This document shows positions 43,146 to 51,427 of a stretch of 64,000 nucleotides of DNA, piece by piece. How positions within the stretch are numbered: the stretch's first letter is position 1; each line of letters opens with the position of its first letter. Source of the DNA: Agathobaculum hominis. Its GTDB lineage: Bacteria; Bacillota; Clostridia; Oscillospirales; Butyricicoccaceae. The notes below the pieces were generated by a model. The model saw only the letters and a program-made list of their open reading frames with translations. It did no database searches and was not told the DNA's origin. Location of the stretch: the NCBI RefSeq assembly GCF_014288055.1, contig NZ_JACOPK010000001.1, positions 186,001 to 250,000 of the forward strand. The letters are read 5' to 3'. Both the position numbers and the translations under genes were made by a program.

Positions 43146-43721
43146 ATGGACAGACGGCAGAAGAAAACAAGAGATGCGATTTTCTCCGCGTTTGCGGAGC
43201 TGCTTTCTCAGAAGCATTACAATCAGATCTCCGTGCAGGAGATTATTGATGCAGCCAATGTGGGAAGAACGACCTTTTATGCCCATTTTGAAACGAAGGA
43301 CTATCTGCTGAAATCCCTGTGTGAAGAATTGTTCGGGCATATCATCGACACGGCTATGGGCTTGCCCCACGGACATTATCATTATTCCTGCGGCAACAAA
43401 ACGGACTCTGTGTTTCTGCATCTGGTACGACACTTGCAGGAAAATGACCGGAATATTCTGGAGCTGCTGTCCTCAGAAAATAATGAGATTTTTATGAAAT
43501 ACTTCAAAACCAACCTGCGGACGCTGATTGTGACCCAGTACGCCGAAAAGGGACTTCTGAAAAGTGCTACGCTGCCGGAGGACTATCTGGTAAACCACAT
43601 TGCGTCTTCTTTCGTTGAAACGATTGACTGGTGGGTGTCCCGTGGGATGAAAGAAACGCCGGAGACGATAACGGAGTACTTTTTGAGTGTGATTGAGCCG
43701 GTTTTACGGAGTGAGGAATAG
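43146..43721 (+). CDS. TetR-family transcriptional regulator
   Basis: A 191-residue TetR-family protein: N-terminal helix-turn-helix (IFSAFAELLSQKHYNQISVQEIIDAANVGRTTFYAHF) and a C-terminal sensor domain with a His/Cys-rich patch (HGHYHYSCGNK) that could bind metal. It is divergent from the metal P-type ATPase, and its operator-like palindromes lie between. The ATG at 43146 follows GGGAGG. It is a good candidate for a metal-responsive repressor of the pump. Confidence 0.9.
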   Translation: MDRRQKKTRDAIFSAFAELLSQKHYNQISVQEIIDAANVGRTTFYAHFETKDYLLKSLCEELFGHIIDTAMGLPHGHYHYSCGNKTDSVFLHLVRHLQENDRNILELLSSENNEIFMKYFKTNLRTLIVTQYAEKGLLKSATLPEDYLVNHIASSFVETIDWWVSRGMKETPETITEYFLSVIEPVLRSEE

Positions 43722-43821
43722 CAAATGCGCCTGCGCATCCTGTGCAAGCGCATTAATAGAACCTGTTACCGGTCAAGGCAAGGGCAAATATAGGTTCGTA
43801 TTGCCCAGAGAATAAGAGAAC

Positions 43822-43853
43822 GCCCGTTATCGGCCATGTTGCCAATAACGGGC
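43822..43853. terminator. terminator-like hairpin after tetR
   Basis: GCCCGTTAT and ATAACGGGC pair around CGGCCATGTTGCCA, just beyond the end of tnpV on the opposite strand. Confidence 0.55.
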
Positions 43854-43858
43854 ATTTG

Positions 43859-44230
43859 TCATTCATATACAAGCTCGGTCAAAACGATTTCCCCCGTGCG
43901 GTTTCGGATACTGTTCATGCGGTGTACCCATTCCATCTGGTCGGCGGCTTTGAGCGATTCGGTCACACCTTCTTGCTTCGCCATAGCAGAAACGACGATT
44001 TCCATTCGTTCATTGCAGGCTTGGTCAATCTCGGCAAGGTGCCGATGTAGCGTCCCAGATGTGAGAAAGTTCGCGTAGAGAACAGGCCGATGAGCTTTCA
44101 GATAACTGCGGCGCATACGTCCATACTTGCCGATCTGATATTCTGGCTCATCTGGCAGGGTAAGGTTTGGGATAAGGTAATCGCCCTCCTGATGATAAGT
44201 GCCGCCCATTTGCTTAAATAACGATTTCAT
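43859..44230 (-). CDS. TnpV-like transposon-encoded protein
   Basis: A 123-residue protein of the TnpV family (accessory protein of Tn4451/4453-type mobilisable transposons): LFKQMGGTYHQEGDYLIPNL, KYGRMRRSYLKAHRPVLYA, TLHRHLAEIDQACNERME. GGAGC lies about 7 bases before the ATG at 44230. It lies downstream of a recombinase N-terminal remnant on the same strand and marks this region as mobile DNA. Confidence 0.85.
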   Translation of the reverse strand: MKSLFKQMGGTYHQEGDYLIPNLTLPDEPEYQIGKYGRMRRSYLKAHRPVLYANFLTSGTLHRHLAEIDQACNERMEIVVSAMAKQEGVTESLKAADQMEWVHRMNSIRNRTGEIVLTELVYE

Positions 44231-44362
44231 AAAAATCAGCTCCTTTGTGTGTTGATTTCCAGCGGTTATAAGGTGTTTTGACTCCTTTCCTACAACTGCT
44301 GTTCCATTCACCACAAATGAGCCGCAGTCATATGTATTAGGTGGGAGAAACCACCCTTTACA

Positions 44363-44467
44363 TATTAACTCTTGATTTTGGATGGAGTTGGAATCGCCCT
44401 CTATCCCATCGTCCTGGCTGAGACGGCAGTAAAGAGCGGTTTTCTGTTTTTTCTGATACCCCCTCAC
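44363..44467 (-). pseudogene. serine recombinase N-terminal fragment
   Basis: About 35 residues include the start of a large serine recombinase with its catalytic Ser (TALYCRLSQDDGIEGDSNS, then IQNQ). The frame then leaves the family and continues by chance into the TnpV frame. It is the missing N-terminal part of the recombinase whose C-terminal part lies at 32195-33175 on the same strand, in the order expected if one gene had been opened by an insertion. Confidence 0.75.
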
Positions 44468-44601
44468 TACCCCTCCCGAAAAAACAGCGTGGTGAATACC
44501 CCGGAATCAAAAACTCCTGCAAAAGATTTAAGGTCAAGGGTGTGCAATAGACACCCTCGCTGTCCAACCTTGGGTGTCTTATTGACACCCAAAGCGAAAA
44601 A

Positions 44602-44640
44602 ATCGGCAGACAGGCTCTTGTAAAGTCTGTCTGCCGATGG
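44602..44640. terminator. strong hairpin in gene-free stretch
   Basis: ATCGGCAGAC pairs with GTCTGCCGAT. Two other small stem-loops (gggtgt/acaccc) lie just upstream at about 44530-44590. Nothing else was seen from 44470 to 44690. Confidence 0.5.
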
Positions 44641-44688
44641 TAACATACCGCAAATCTAGGCCATTTCGCCCAAAAACAGACTTGAAAA

Positions 44689-45112
44689 GTGATAAATTCT
44701 TTCATAACAATTAGGCAGACTACTACCACACCGGGGTTGGTTATCAATGGCACCGAAGAAAATCCGGTAAAGATCAAAAACAACTCTGCCGATGGTTGGG
44801 AAGACCAATCGGTTGGCGGCGGAATCCTGTTGGCAAATCTGAATGATGCGGCCAAGGTACAGATTAAGAACGCGTTTGTATAGCAGTGATCTCACAGCAA
44901 ATCACCTTGCGGTGACCAATACTGTTATGAGTACCAACAGCGCTGCAAAAGGCGGCGGTATTTGCCTGTTGAACGACACAAAGCGCGGTCTGATGGAGAC
45001 AAACTTCTCGAACACCATCATCACGGAAAACACTGCAACGGAACGGTTCATGTTCATAGGTACACAATGTGACCTATGGGGCAGATCGGACGGTACAGGG
45101 CACGAAAAATAA
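44689..45112 (+). pseudogene. fragment of a beta-helix surface protein
   Basis: Two overlapping frames (44689-44883 and the frame ending at 45112) join into one adhesin-like repeat region: GGGILLANLNDAAKVQIKN, then NTVMSTNSAAKGGGICLLND and TIITENTA, a parallel beta-helix (GGGI) pattern. A frameshift near 44880 separates them. No start with a ribosome site, signal peptide or anchor is present. It is a decayed piece of a large secreted protein. Confidence 0.55.
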
Positions 45113-45143
45113 GTCGAGGGAATTTTCCTCGACTTATTTTTTG
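45108..45143 (+). terminator. terminator after the surface-protein fragment
   Basis: AATAAGTCGAGG and CCTCGACTTATT form a 12-bp stem followed by T-rich sequence. Confidence 0.8.
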
Positions 45144-45163
45144 TTAGTTTCGGCAGCTATCGG

Positions 45164-45700
45164 CTATGCCGTTGACTGCCCCCATACACTTGGATTGAAC
45201 AGGTTAAGACTAGGCTGACCCGTAGCGCCGGTCTTGGATTCTTTGTCCGCAAGGGTGTATTCATTGTCCGCTACATTCTGCTGATAATGCTCCACGGTAT
45301 AGGAGATACCGCCCTGCACTGTCCACTTGGCATAGAGAGTGATATCAGAACTATCCCTGGGGCCAAAGACCGGATGTGTGATTTTCCGAATCCTTTCGAG
45401 AATGGTGGCGGCTTGATCCTTTTCTTCTTCACCGGCCCAAAGATGTACTGCAGCGCTTGATATGAATGAGCCTTCTCCTTGCGTTAAAGCCAGATACATG
45501 TGCGCAACATTGTTGGCAACTACAGGACTACTAGAAATGACATAGGAGGCAAATTCCCACATTCCAAGCGCTGAACTGGTATCAATCCGTTCGAGCTGCT
45601 TTTCAAGTATTTCTAGGGTGTGCTTTGCACTATATTGTATAGGTCTGCGTAATGCCCTCATTTTCCCCAATCTGAACTGTAACCGTAGAGGCCCTAGCAA
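45164..45700 (-). pseudogene. chimera of an ATPase-type fragment and a surface-protein repeat fragment
   Basis: The frame of 178 residues is a fusion of unrelated parts. Residues about 30-110 (LERIDTSSALGMWEFASYVIS, VVANNVAHMYLALTQGEGS) resemble a segment of conjugation/HerA-like ATPases. From about residue 115 (ITLYAKWTVQGGISYTVEHYQ) it matches the InlB-type/MucBP-like repeats of cell-wall proteins. No ribosome site or start is convincing. The join marks a past recombination. Confidence 0.45.
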
Positions 45701-45790
45701 TCAGGGCCCGTTGCACAAAGGGCGTGGGAGCGGCGGTTGTCCCGTTTGATCTGCCTTGTCCACTTTTTCCGACGTTTTCCGATTCGCCGC

Positions 45791-46334
45791 TCAAACTCCT
45801 CCAGCTCTTTCTCCTTGTAAGCGTCCAGCCGTTCCCAGTAGACCGCCGGGCACTTCGGTAATCTCAGCGAGTTCCTCCGACGCGCGGGAGGCGTTGGCCC
45901 TCACATGGGTCGAGTCCGTGCCGACCACACGCCCGCTGACAAGGCCCTTTTCAATGCACTGGCGCACGACTTCTTCAAATAATTGCCGAAATACCCTGCG
46001 GAAGGACGGTTTCCGGCGGCGCAGCTGCGAGATGGTGCTGTGATCCGGCACCCGGTCGAAGAGGTCGAGGCCCAGGTACCAGCGCAGGGCGATGTCGGTC
46101 TGGATACGCCGCTCGATCTGCCTCTCCGACGGGATGCCGTACAGGAACCCCACCAGCAGGTACTTCACGATGACCACCGGGTCGATGGCCGGACAGCCGT
46201 ATTTTGCTGTAAAGCGGGGCTGTTTCCTCGTACACAAACGACAAATCCAGCGCCGTCTCCAGCTTTCGGAGGAGGTGCTCCTGCGGCATTAAGTCCTCGA
46301 TCGTTACCATGTGCATCGCCAGCTGCATCCCATC
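45791..46334 (-). pseudogene. IS1182-type transposase, frameshifted 5' fragment
   Basis: Two minus-strand frames (45975-46328 and 45791-46237) together give the N-terminal half of an IS1182-family transposase: TIEDLMPQEHLLRKLETALDLSFVYE, then GCPAIDPVVIVKYLLVGFLYGIPSERQ, DHSTISQLRRRKP and VVGTDSTHVRANA. A shift near 46215 separates them. The catalytic 3' half is missing. Sequence at 46365-46400 (gttgcgagactttttcaacagc) looks like the outer IS end. Confidence 0.8.
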
Positions 46335-46468
46335 ACCTCAGGTTGTTTTCCTCATTATAGCATTCCGCGAGGGCTGTTGCGAGACTTTTTCAACAGCGCC
46401 ATATTGTATCGACTTTTCCGGTCGAATCCCGTCTAATAAGTAAAAGACACAGTGGGAGATGTGTTGCC

Positions 46469-46927
46469 ATGAAAAAGATGGGTGAGGAAACGCGCGGCGG
46501 CCGCGGCCGGCGTCATTTTTGGGGGTGCGGTGATGCTGATGGGGGCGTTTTGCGTTCTGCTGTCCGGCAATCCGCCGGTTTCGGCGGTGCCGCTGGAAAC
46601 GCCGCAGGTCCCGGTGCGGGAAGCGCCGGTGACGGCGTAGGTGCTGGAGCCGCTGCTTCCGGTGGACACGGGGCCGGAGAAGTCCCATCCGCCGACCCGG
46701 GAGCCTGCTTGTCCCCGGGAGGAATCCTTATTGCAGTATATAACGCACTTTTGGAGGAACCGGCGGCTGAAAAGGAGTGCTTGTATTTGAATGTGGCGGA
46801 GGCCGTGACCGTGAAGAACGATTGCCTGCGAAAAGAACTGATCTCCGACGGCATCCATCTCCATACCGCGGAATGCGTGGAGTGGCGGGAATATCTGAAA
46901 GCGCATCCGGTGGAAAAGGGCCTCTGA
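46469..46927 (+). pseudogene. remnant of an SGNH-hydrolase-type gene
   Basis: The start region (ATG 46469, GTGAGG upstream) leads, in two frames, into a hydrophobic segment (AGVIFGGAVMLMGAFCVLLSG) and a Pro-rich stretch. Near the end, YLNVAEAVTVKND and LISDGIHLHTAECVEWREYL resemble the C-terminal part of SGNH/GDSL hydrolases with the Asp-His pair (DGIH). The middle catalytic Ser block is missing. It is a deletion remnant and not a working enzyme. Confidence 0.45.
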
Positions 46928-47016
46928 CAAGAGACTCTTTATTGACTTTTTCGACAGATTTTGGAGACGTAGTTCGTGCACAATTGCTGAAAACAAGGCG
47001 GTGGCCTGACAATTTC

Positions 47017-47045
47017 TTGACAAGTGAATCGAAAAAAGATATAAT
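47017..47045 (+). promoter_or_regulatory. kdgT promoter
   Basis: TTGACA and TATAAT, both perfect, 17 bases apart. An IclR-type palindrome lies about 65 bases downstream of it. Confidence 0.8.
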
Positions 47046-47108
47046 GCGATTGTATGAGAAGTACAGTTCCCCCTAGAGGGGAATTTACTTCGCCCTCGTT
47101 TTGGAACA

Positions 47109-47129
47109 ATATTCCGCCATGCGGAATAT
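47109..47129. promoter_or_regulatory. IclR-type operator before kdgT
   Basis: A perfect 9-bp inverted repeat with a 3-base centre; the core is TTCCGCCATGCGGAA (47112-47126). A similar site precedes the aldolase gene (49853-49867) and a weaker one precedes the iclR gene. Confidence 0.65.
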
Positions 47130-47187
47130 CTGAAAAAACGGGTGGAGACATGGGAGAAAAAGAATAAAAACGAGGAGGAAAAAGCCC

Positions 47188-48168
47188 ATGATCATGAAGT
47201 TCCTGAAAAAAATCCCCGCCGGTATGATGGTCGTGCCTATGCTGTTGGGCGCGTTCATCAATACTTTCTTCCCGCAGGTCACTGGCATCGGTTCCTTTAC
47301 CACCGCAATCTTCACCAGCGCCGGTGCCAACGCGGCGATCGGTATTCAGCTGTTCTGCCTGGGTACGACCCTGCGGTTCCGCGAGATCGGCGGCGTCGTC
47401 AAGCGCGGCGGCGTGCTGCTGATTGCCAAGTTCATCATCGGTGCCGCCATCGGTATCGGCGTGGGCAAGCTCTGCGGTCCCGAGGGCCTGCTGGGTCTGA
47501 GCGCGCTGGCCATCATCTCCGCTGTCACCAACTCCAATGGTTCTGTGTACCTGGCCCTGATGAACAGCTACGGCGATACGGTTGACCAGGCCGCCATGCC
47601 TCTGCTGGCCATCAACGACGGCCCCATGCTCACCATGATCGCTATGGGCGCAGGCGGCCTTGCCGACATCCCGTTCATGGCTCTGGTTGCCGCCATCGGC
47701 CCCATCCTGGTGGGTATGATCCTGGGCAACATTGACAAGGACCTCTCTGACTTCCTGGCTCCCGCCGGCAGCATCCTGCTTCCCTTCGTGGGCTTCTGCT
47801 TGGGCTCCGGCATGAACCTGACCAACATCGCCAAGGGCGGTGTCCAGGGCATTTTGCTGGGCCTTATCACCTGCCTGATCGGCGGCGCCTTCATCATGCT
47901 GTGCGACAAATTTATCAGCCGCCGTCCCGGCTATGCCGGCTGGGCCGTTGCTACTACCGCAGGCAACGCCGTGGCTGTTCCCGCTGTCATTGCTGCCGCA
48001 GACGCCACCTGGGCTCCCTGGGCGGACATTGCGACCTCTCAGGTGGCCGCTTCCGCCATCCTGACCGCCATTCTGGTTCCCATCATCACTTCCTGGTGGG
48101 CCAAGAAGTATGGTTGTCCCAAGTTCCCCAAGGACGAGGCGCAGGCTGCTCTGTTTGCCAAGGACTGA
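47188..48168 (+). CDS. kdgT: 2-keto-3-deoxygluconate-type permease KdgT
   Basis: A 326-residue KdgT-family transporter with about 10 hydrophobic segments. Family features include FLKKIPAGMMVVPMLLGAFINTFFP at the N-terminus, TNSNGSVYLALMNSYG and AVATTAGNAVAVPA. KdgT imports 2-keto-3-deoxygluconate and related sugar acids by proton symport. GAGGAGGA lies before the ATG. It heads an operon with a two-part UxaA-like dehydratase, after its own promoter and an IclR-type operator. Its high-GC optimal codons differ from those of the decayed genes around it. Confidence 0.93.
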   Translation: MIMKFLKKIPAGMMVVPMLLGAFINTFFPQVTGIGSFTTAIFTSAGANAAIGIQLFCLGTTLRFREIGGVVKRGGVLLIAKFIIGAAIGIGVGKLCGPEGLLGLSALAIISAVTNSNGSVYLALMNSYGDTVDQAAMPLLAINDGPMLTMIAMGAGGLADIPFMALVAAIGPILVGMILGNIDKDLSDFLAPAGSILLPFVGFCLGSGMNLTNIAKGGVQGILLGLITCLIGGAFIMLCDKFISRRPGYAGWAVATTAGNAVAVPAVIAAADATWAPWADIATSQVAASAILTAILVPIITSWWAKKYGCPKFPKDEAQAALFAKD

Positions 48169-48223
48169 TTTTTAAAGAAGGCACTTGCTGAAAAGAAGGA
48201 AGATCGAAAGGAGATCAATAACA

Positions 48224-48517
48224 ATGCTGAATGCTATGATCGTTGAAGCGGCGAAGGACAACGTGATCGTTGCCATTGAGCCCATCGCCAAGGGTGATAC
48301 CGTTACTTATAACTGCGCCGGCCAGGAAAAGAGCCTGACCGCTCTGGAGGATATCACCATTTATCACAAGCTGGCTGCCTGCGACATTGCCAAGGGCCAG
48401 CCCATCGTCAAGTACGGCGAGCATATCGGCTTGGCCGCCCGCGATATCAAGGCCGGCGAGCATGTTCACTGCCACAATCTGGAAGAGCACCGGGAAAACC
48501 TGGATGCCAAAGGCTGA
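48224..48517 (+). CDS. UxaA-type dehydratase, small (SAF-domain) subunit
   Basis: A 97-residue SAF-domain protein corresponding to the N-terminal part of altronate dehydratase (UxaA): DNVIVAIEPIAKGD, IYHKLAACDIAKGQPIVKYGEHIGLAARDIKAGEHVHCHNLE. The KYGEHIG and GEHVHCHN segments are conserved in the family. In Escherichia coli this domain is fused to the large part; here, as in many anaerobes, it is a separate subunit. The ATG at 48224 follows AAAGGAG. The large subunit starts 18 bases downstream. Confidence 0.9.
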   Translation: MLNAMIVEAAKDNVIVAIEPIAKGDTVTYNCAGQEKSLTALEDITIYHKLAACDIAKGQPIVKYGEHIGLAARDIKAGEHVHCHNLEEHRENLDAKG

Positions 48518-48535
48518 GAAAAGGAGGATTTCAAT

Positions 48536-49699
48536 ATGAATTTCTATGGTTATAAGCGTCCTGACGGCCGCGTTGGCGTGCGCAACAAGGTTCTGATTCT
48601 GCCTGCCAGCGTCTGCGCCTCCGATACCACTCGCATCATCTCTCAGCAGGTGGTGGGCAGCGTGACCTTCAACAACCAGCTGGGTTGCTCTCAGGTGGCT
48701 TCCGACCAGCAGTTCACCATGGATGTCATGGCCGGCTATGCCGCTAACCCCAATGTCTACGGCACGGTGGTTGTGTCCCTGGGCTGCGAAAACTGCCAGA
48801 TGGATCTGGTGGTGGAGGCCATTAGGGAACGCACCAACAAGCCCTTGAAGCAGGTCATCATCCAGGAGGCCGGCGGCACCCTGAAGGCCATTGATATGGC
48901 CGTCCGCTACGCCAAGGAAATGGTGGAAGAGGCGTCCTTGCTGCAAAGGGAAGAATTCCCCATGTCCGAGCTTATCATCGGCACGGAGTGCGGCGGCTCT
49001 GACCCCACCAGCGGCCTTGCCTCTAACCCCCTGATCGGACAGCTCAGCGATCTGATCGTCAAGGAGGGCGGCACCTCCATCCTGTCCGAGACCACTGAGT
49101 TCATCGGCGCCGAGCACATCCTGGCCCGCCGAGCCGCCACGCCCGAGGTCCATGACCGGATTTATGAGATCGTGCACCGCTACGAAAAGGCGTTGCAGCT
49201 GGTAGGCGAGGAAGTCCGCGAGGGCAACCCCTCTCCTGGCAACAAGGCTGGCGGCCTGACCTGCCTGGAGGAGAAGTCCCTGGGCTGCATCCACAAGGGC
49301 GGTCACAGCCCCGTCAATGCCGTTTATGACTACGGCAAGCAGGTGGAGGCCAAGCAGGGCCTGGTCATCATGGACACCCCGGGTAATGACCCCTCTTCCG
49401 TTGCCGGCATGGTGGCTGGCGGCGCACAGATCGTGGTGTTCTCCACCGGCCGCGGTACTCCCACCGGCAATCCTTTGGCTCCCGTCATCAAGATTACCGG
49501 CAATAAGCTGACCTATGCCAACATGGTGGACAACATTGACGTGGACGCTTCTCCCATCATCTATGGTACCAAGACTCTGGAAAGCCTGGGTGACGAGCTG
49601 CTGAAGCTGACCCAGGAGGTGGCCTGCGGCAAGCAGACCAAGGCCGAGTCCCTGGGCTATACGGAGATGGCCATTGCCCGCGTGTGCAACTTCGTGTAA
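48536..49699 (+). CDS. UxaA-type dehydratase, large subunit
   Basis: A 387-residue UxaA C-terminal domain protein: GYKRPDGRVGVRNKVLILPASVCAS, GCENCQ, IIGTECGGSDPTSGLASNP, GNKAGGLTCLEEKSLGCIHKGG, MDTPGNDPSSVAG and IKITGN. Conserved Cys residues (GCEN, ECGG, TCLEEKSLGC) fit the Fe-S/metal site of the family. With the small subunit it should dehydrate an aldonic acid such as altronate, galactarate or a related acid to a 2-keto-3-deoxy acid. The exact substrate is not visible. A strong terminator follows. Confidence 0.92.
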   Translation: MNFYGYKRPDGRVGVRNKVLILPASVCASDTTRIISQQVVGSVTFNNQLGCSQVASDQQFTMDVMAGYAANPNVYGTVVVSLGCENCQMDLVVEAIRERTNKPLKQVIIQEAGGTLKAIDMAVRYAKEMVEEASLLQREEFPMSELIIGTECGGSDPTSGLASNPLIGQLSDLIVKEGGTSILSETTEFIGAEHILARRAATPEVHDRIYEIVHRYEKALQLVGEEVREGNPSPGNKAGGLTCLEEKSLGCIHKGGHSPVNAVYDYGKQVEAKQGLVIMDTPGNDPSSVAGMVAGGAQIVVFSTGRGTPTGNPLAPVIKITGNKLTYANMVDNIDVDASPIIYGTKTLESLGDELLKLTQEVACGKQTKAESLGYTEMAIARVCNFV

Positions 49700-49719
49700 G
49701 TTTTTTCAATGCCCCTCTG

Positions 49720-49751
49720 ACCGGGCCCGCAGTGCGGGCCCGGTTTTTTTT
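49720..49751 (+). terminator. terminator after the dehydratase operon
   Basis: ACCGGGCCCGC and GCGGGCCCGGT form an 11-bp stem with a 3-base loop, then eight T. Confidence 0.95.
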
Positions 49752-49771
49752 GCGTGTTTCGGAAAAACCCC

Positions 49772-49799
49772 TTGACAAATGGAGGGAAAAGACTATACT
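49772..49799 (+). promoter_or_regulatory. promoter of the aldolase gene
   Basis: TTGACA and TATACT separated by 16 bases. Confidence 0.65.
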
Positions 49800-49849
49800 A
49801 TATTTGTGATGTTAATGGCATAGTTTTGTGTAAAGTTAATTTGGAATAT

Positions 49850-49868
49850 GATTCCGTTATACGGAATC
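49850..49868. promoter_or_regulatory. IclR-type operator before the aldolase gene
   Basis: GATTCCGTTATACGGAATC is a palindrome; its core TTCCGTTATACGGAA shares the TTCCG/CGGAA arms and centre spacing with the site before kdgT. Confidence 0.65.
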
Positions 49869-49917
49869 AAAAAACGGCAGAACATTTTTGCCGGCAGACA
49901 AGAAAGGAAGTTCTATC

Positions 49918-50811
49918 ATGAACGCAGCATATCTGACGCCTGCAATCACGCTCTTTCACGAAGACGGCACCCTGGATTTTGAAAGCCAGGAGCACCTGTT
50001 CAACAATCTGATTGAAAACGGTGTTGACGGCATTTTGGTGGAGGGCAGCTCCAGCGAATTTTTTGCCATGCCCATGGACCAGCGCCGGGAGATGGCCAAG
50101 TTTGCCATTGAGACGGTGAACCACCGGGTTAAGCTCATTATCGGCACCAGCCACATGGTGGCGGACGAGATTGTAAATTTTTCTAATTTCTGCCTGGATG
50201 CCGGGGCCGATGCCGTCATGATTCTGCCGCCCTATTACTTTCACTTCGGCACTGAGGCGTTGCTGCAATACTACGACCGCCTGGCAGCTCAAATTCATGG
50301 CAATATCTACATTTATAATTTCCCCGACAACACCGGCTATACCATCCCGCCTCAAACGGTGCTGGCGCTGGCCAAGATCCATTCCAACATCGTGGGCATG
50401 AAGGATACTATTTCCGGTATGGATCACACCCGGGAGCTGATCAAGGTCGTCAAGTCACAGATCCCCTCCTTTGAGATTTATTCCGGCTTTGATGACAACT
50501 TTGCCCACAACGTGCTGGCTGGAGGCAACGGTTGCATCGGCGCTTTGAGCAACGTGGTGCCTGAGGTCTGCTCCGCCTGGGTACGGGCGTTCCGGGAAAA
50601 TGATCTGGACGGGATCGCCAGGGGACAGCAGACCATTGACCGCCTGATGGATCTCTATGCGGTCCGCAGCCCCTTCCTGCCGGTCATTAAAGAAGCCTGC
50701 AAGCTGCGCGGCGTGGCCGCCAGCAGCACCGGCACTTTCCCCATGCCCAACGCGACAGTGGAAGATGACGCCAAGATCCTGGAGCTGCTGCGCCGGGAGG
50801 GTGTTGAGTAA
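49918..50811 (+). CDS. DHDPS/KdgA-family aldolase
   Basis: A 297-residue member of the dihydrodipicolinate synthase/N-acetylneuraminate lyase superfamily. The Schiff-base Lys is in IVGMKDTISG, the catalytic Tyr in YIYNFPDNTG and the substrate-carboxylate loop in VEGSSSEFF, here replacing the classic GTTGE. The context (KDG permease, UxaA-like dehydratase, IclR) favours a 2-keto-3-deoxy sugar-acid aldolase giving pyruvate and an aldehyde over lysine biosynthesis. AAGGAAG precedes the ATG. It has its own promoter and shares an operator with kdgT. Confidence 0.9.
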   Translation: MNAAYLTPAITLFHEDGTLDFESQEHLFNNLIENGVDGILVEGSSSEFFAMPMDQRREMAKFAIETVNHRVKLIIGTSHMVADEIVNFSNFCLDAGADAVMILPPYYFHFGTEALLQYYDRLAAQIHGNIYIYNFPDNTGYTIPPQTVLALAKIHSNIVGMKDTISGMDHTRELIKVVKSQIPSFEIYSGFDDNFAHNVLAGGNGCIGALSNVVPEVCSAWVRAFRENDLDGIARGQQTIDRLMDLYAVRSPFLPVIKEACKLRGVAASSTGTFPMPNATVEDDAKILELLRREGVE

Positions 50812-50831
50812 ATTTCCCCTGCAAAAAGCAA

Positions 50832-50869
50832 AAAAGCGGCCCGCTGTATTCAGACAGCGGGCCGCTTTT
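50832..50869 (+). terminator. aldolase terminator
   Basis: AAAAGCGGCCCGCTGT and ACAGCGGGCCGCTTTT form a 16-bp stem with a short loop. Confidence 0.9.
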
Positions 50870-50910
50870 GAATATGGAAAGCCCAGGGAATCCGGGAGAG
50901 AAAGAGGCCC

Positions 50911-51204
50911 TCAGCGCATGGTGATGGTGCCCCCTGTTTCCGCCGCCAGATCGCCGGCGGTGTAGACGGCGCATTTGCAGGTGGCAATGGCCTTTTCCGC
51001 CCGCTCGCTGAGCAGCTCTACATGGATTTCCAGTGTATCTCCAGGGAGAATTTTTTTGCCGTTGGCCGCCCACGCATCCACCTTTTCCGCTATGGTGGAA
51101 GAAGGCGTAATGGGGAAAATGCTGGCCACTTCGGTAAAGGCGTAAGAGATATAGGCTGCTGCGGTATCTCCGTCCATGACAACGCTTTTTTGCTCATGTT
51201 TCAT
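50911..51204 (-). pseudogene. chimeric ORF: PFOR N-terminus joined to a hotdog-type tail
   Basis: The 97-residue frame starts like pyruvate:ferredoxin oxidoreductase (VVMDGDTAAAYISYAFTEV, then IFPITPSSTIAEKVDAWAANGKK), including the conserved ITPSS thiamine-domain motif. After about residue 50 it changes to a FabZ/hotdog-type C-terminal strand region (LPGDTLEIHVELLSERA...GDLAAETGG). Neither part could work. It may still be translated (GGAAATG upstream). It is a deletion fusion of two genes. Confidence 0.5.
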
Positions 51205-51277
51205 TTCCTTTCTGAGTCCTTATTTTCAGCCGCTGTCTGAGCTGTATAGGCAAGGGAGAAGGGAGAGACTCAAAAAG

Positions 51278-51305
51278 TTCCATAGTACGGACTTTAATTC
51301 CGGAA
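51278..51305. promoter_or_regulatory. weak IclR-type sites before iclR
   Basis: TTCCATAGTACGGAC (51278-51292) keeps most of the kdgT/aldolase operator; ATTCCGGAAT (51297-51306) is a second short palindrome. They may allow autoregulation. Confidence 0.45.
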
Positions 51306-51321
51306 TATAAGATGAAAAAGA

Positions 51322-51350
51322 TTCACAAGCAGCCTCTCTTGTGGTATACT
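51322..51350 (+). promoter_or_regulatory. iclR promoter
   Basis: TTCACA and TATACT with 17-base spacing, about 78 bases before the iclR start. Confidence 0.55.
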
Positions 51351-51427
51351 ATTATCATAGGATTTTTCCGTTTATTTGCCAAGCATCTTAAAAAAATGAG
51401 CATTTTGCGCGAAAGGAAGAGAAATAT

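Noticed and set aside
50911..51204. A small new PFOR-like protein
   Set aside because: Only about 50 residues of the PFOR N-terminus are present and the rest belongs to a different fold, so it was treated as a deletion fusion.
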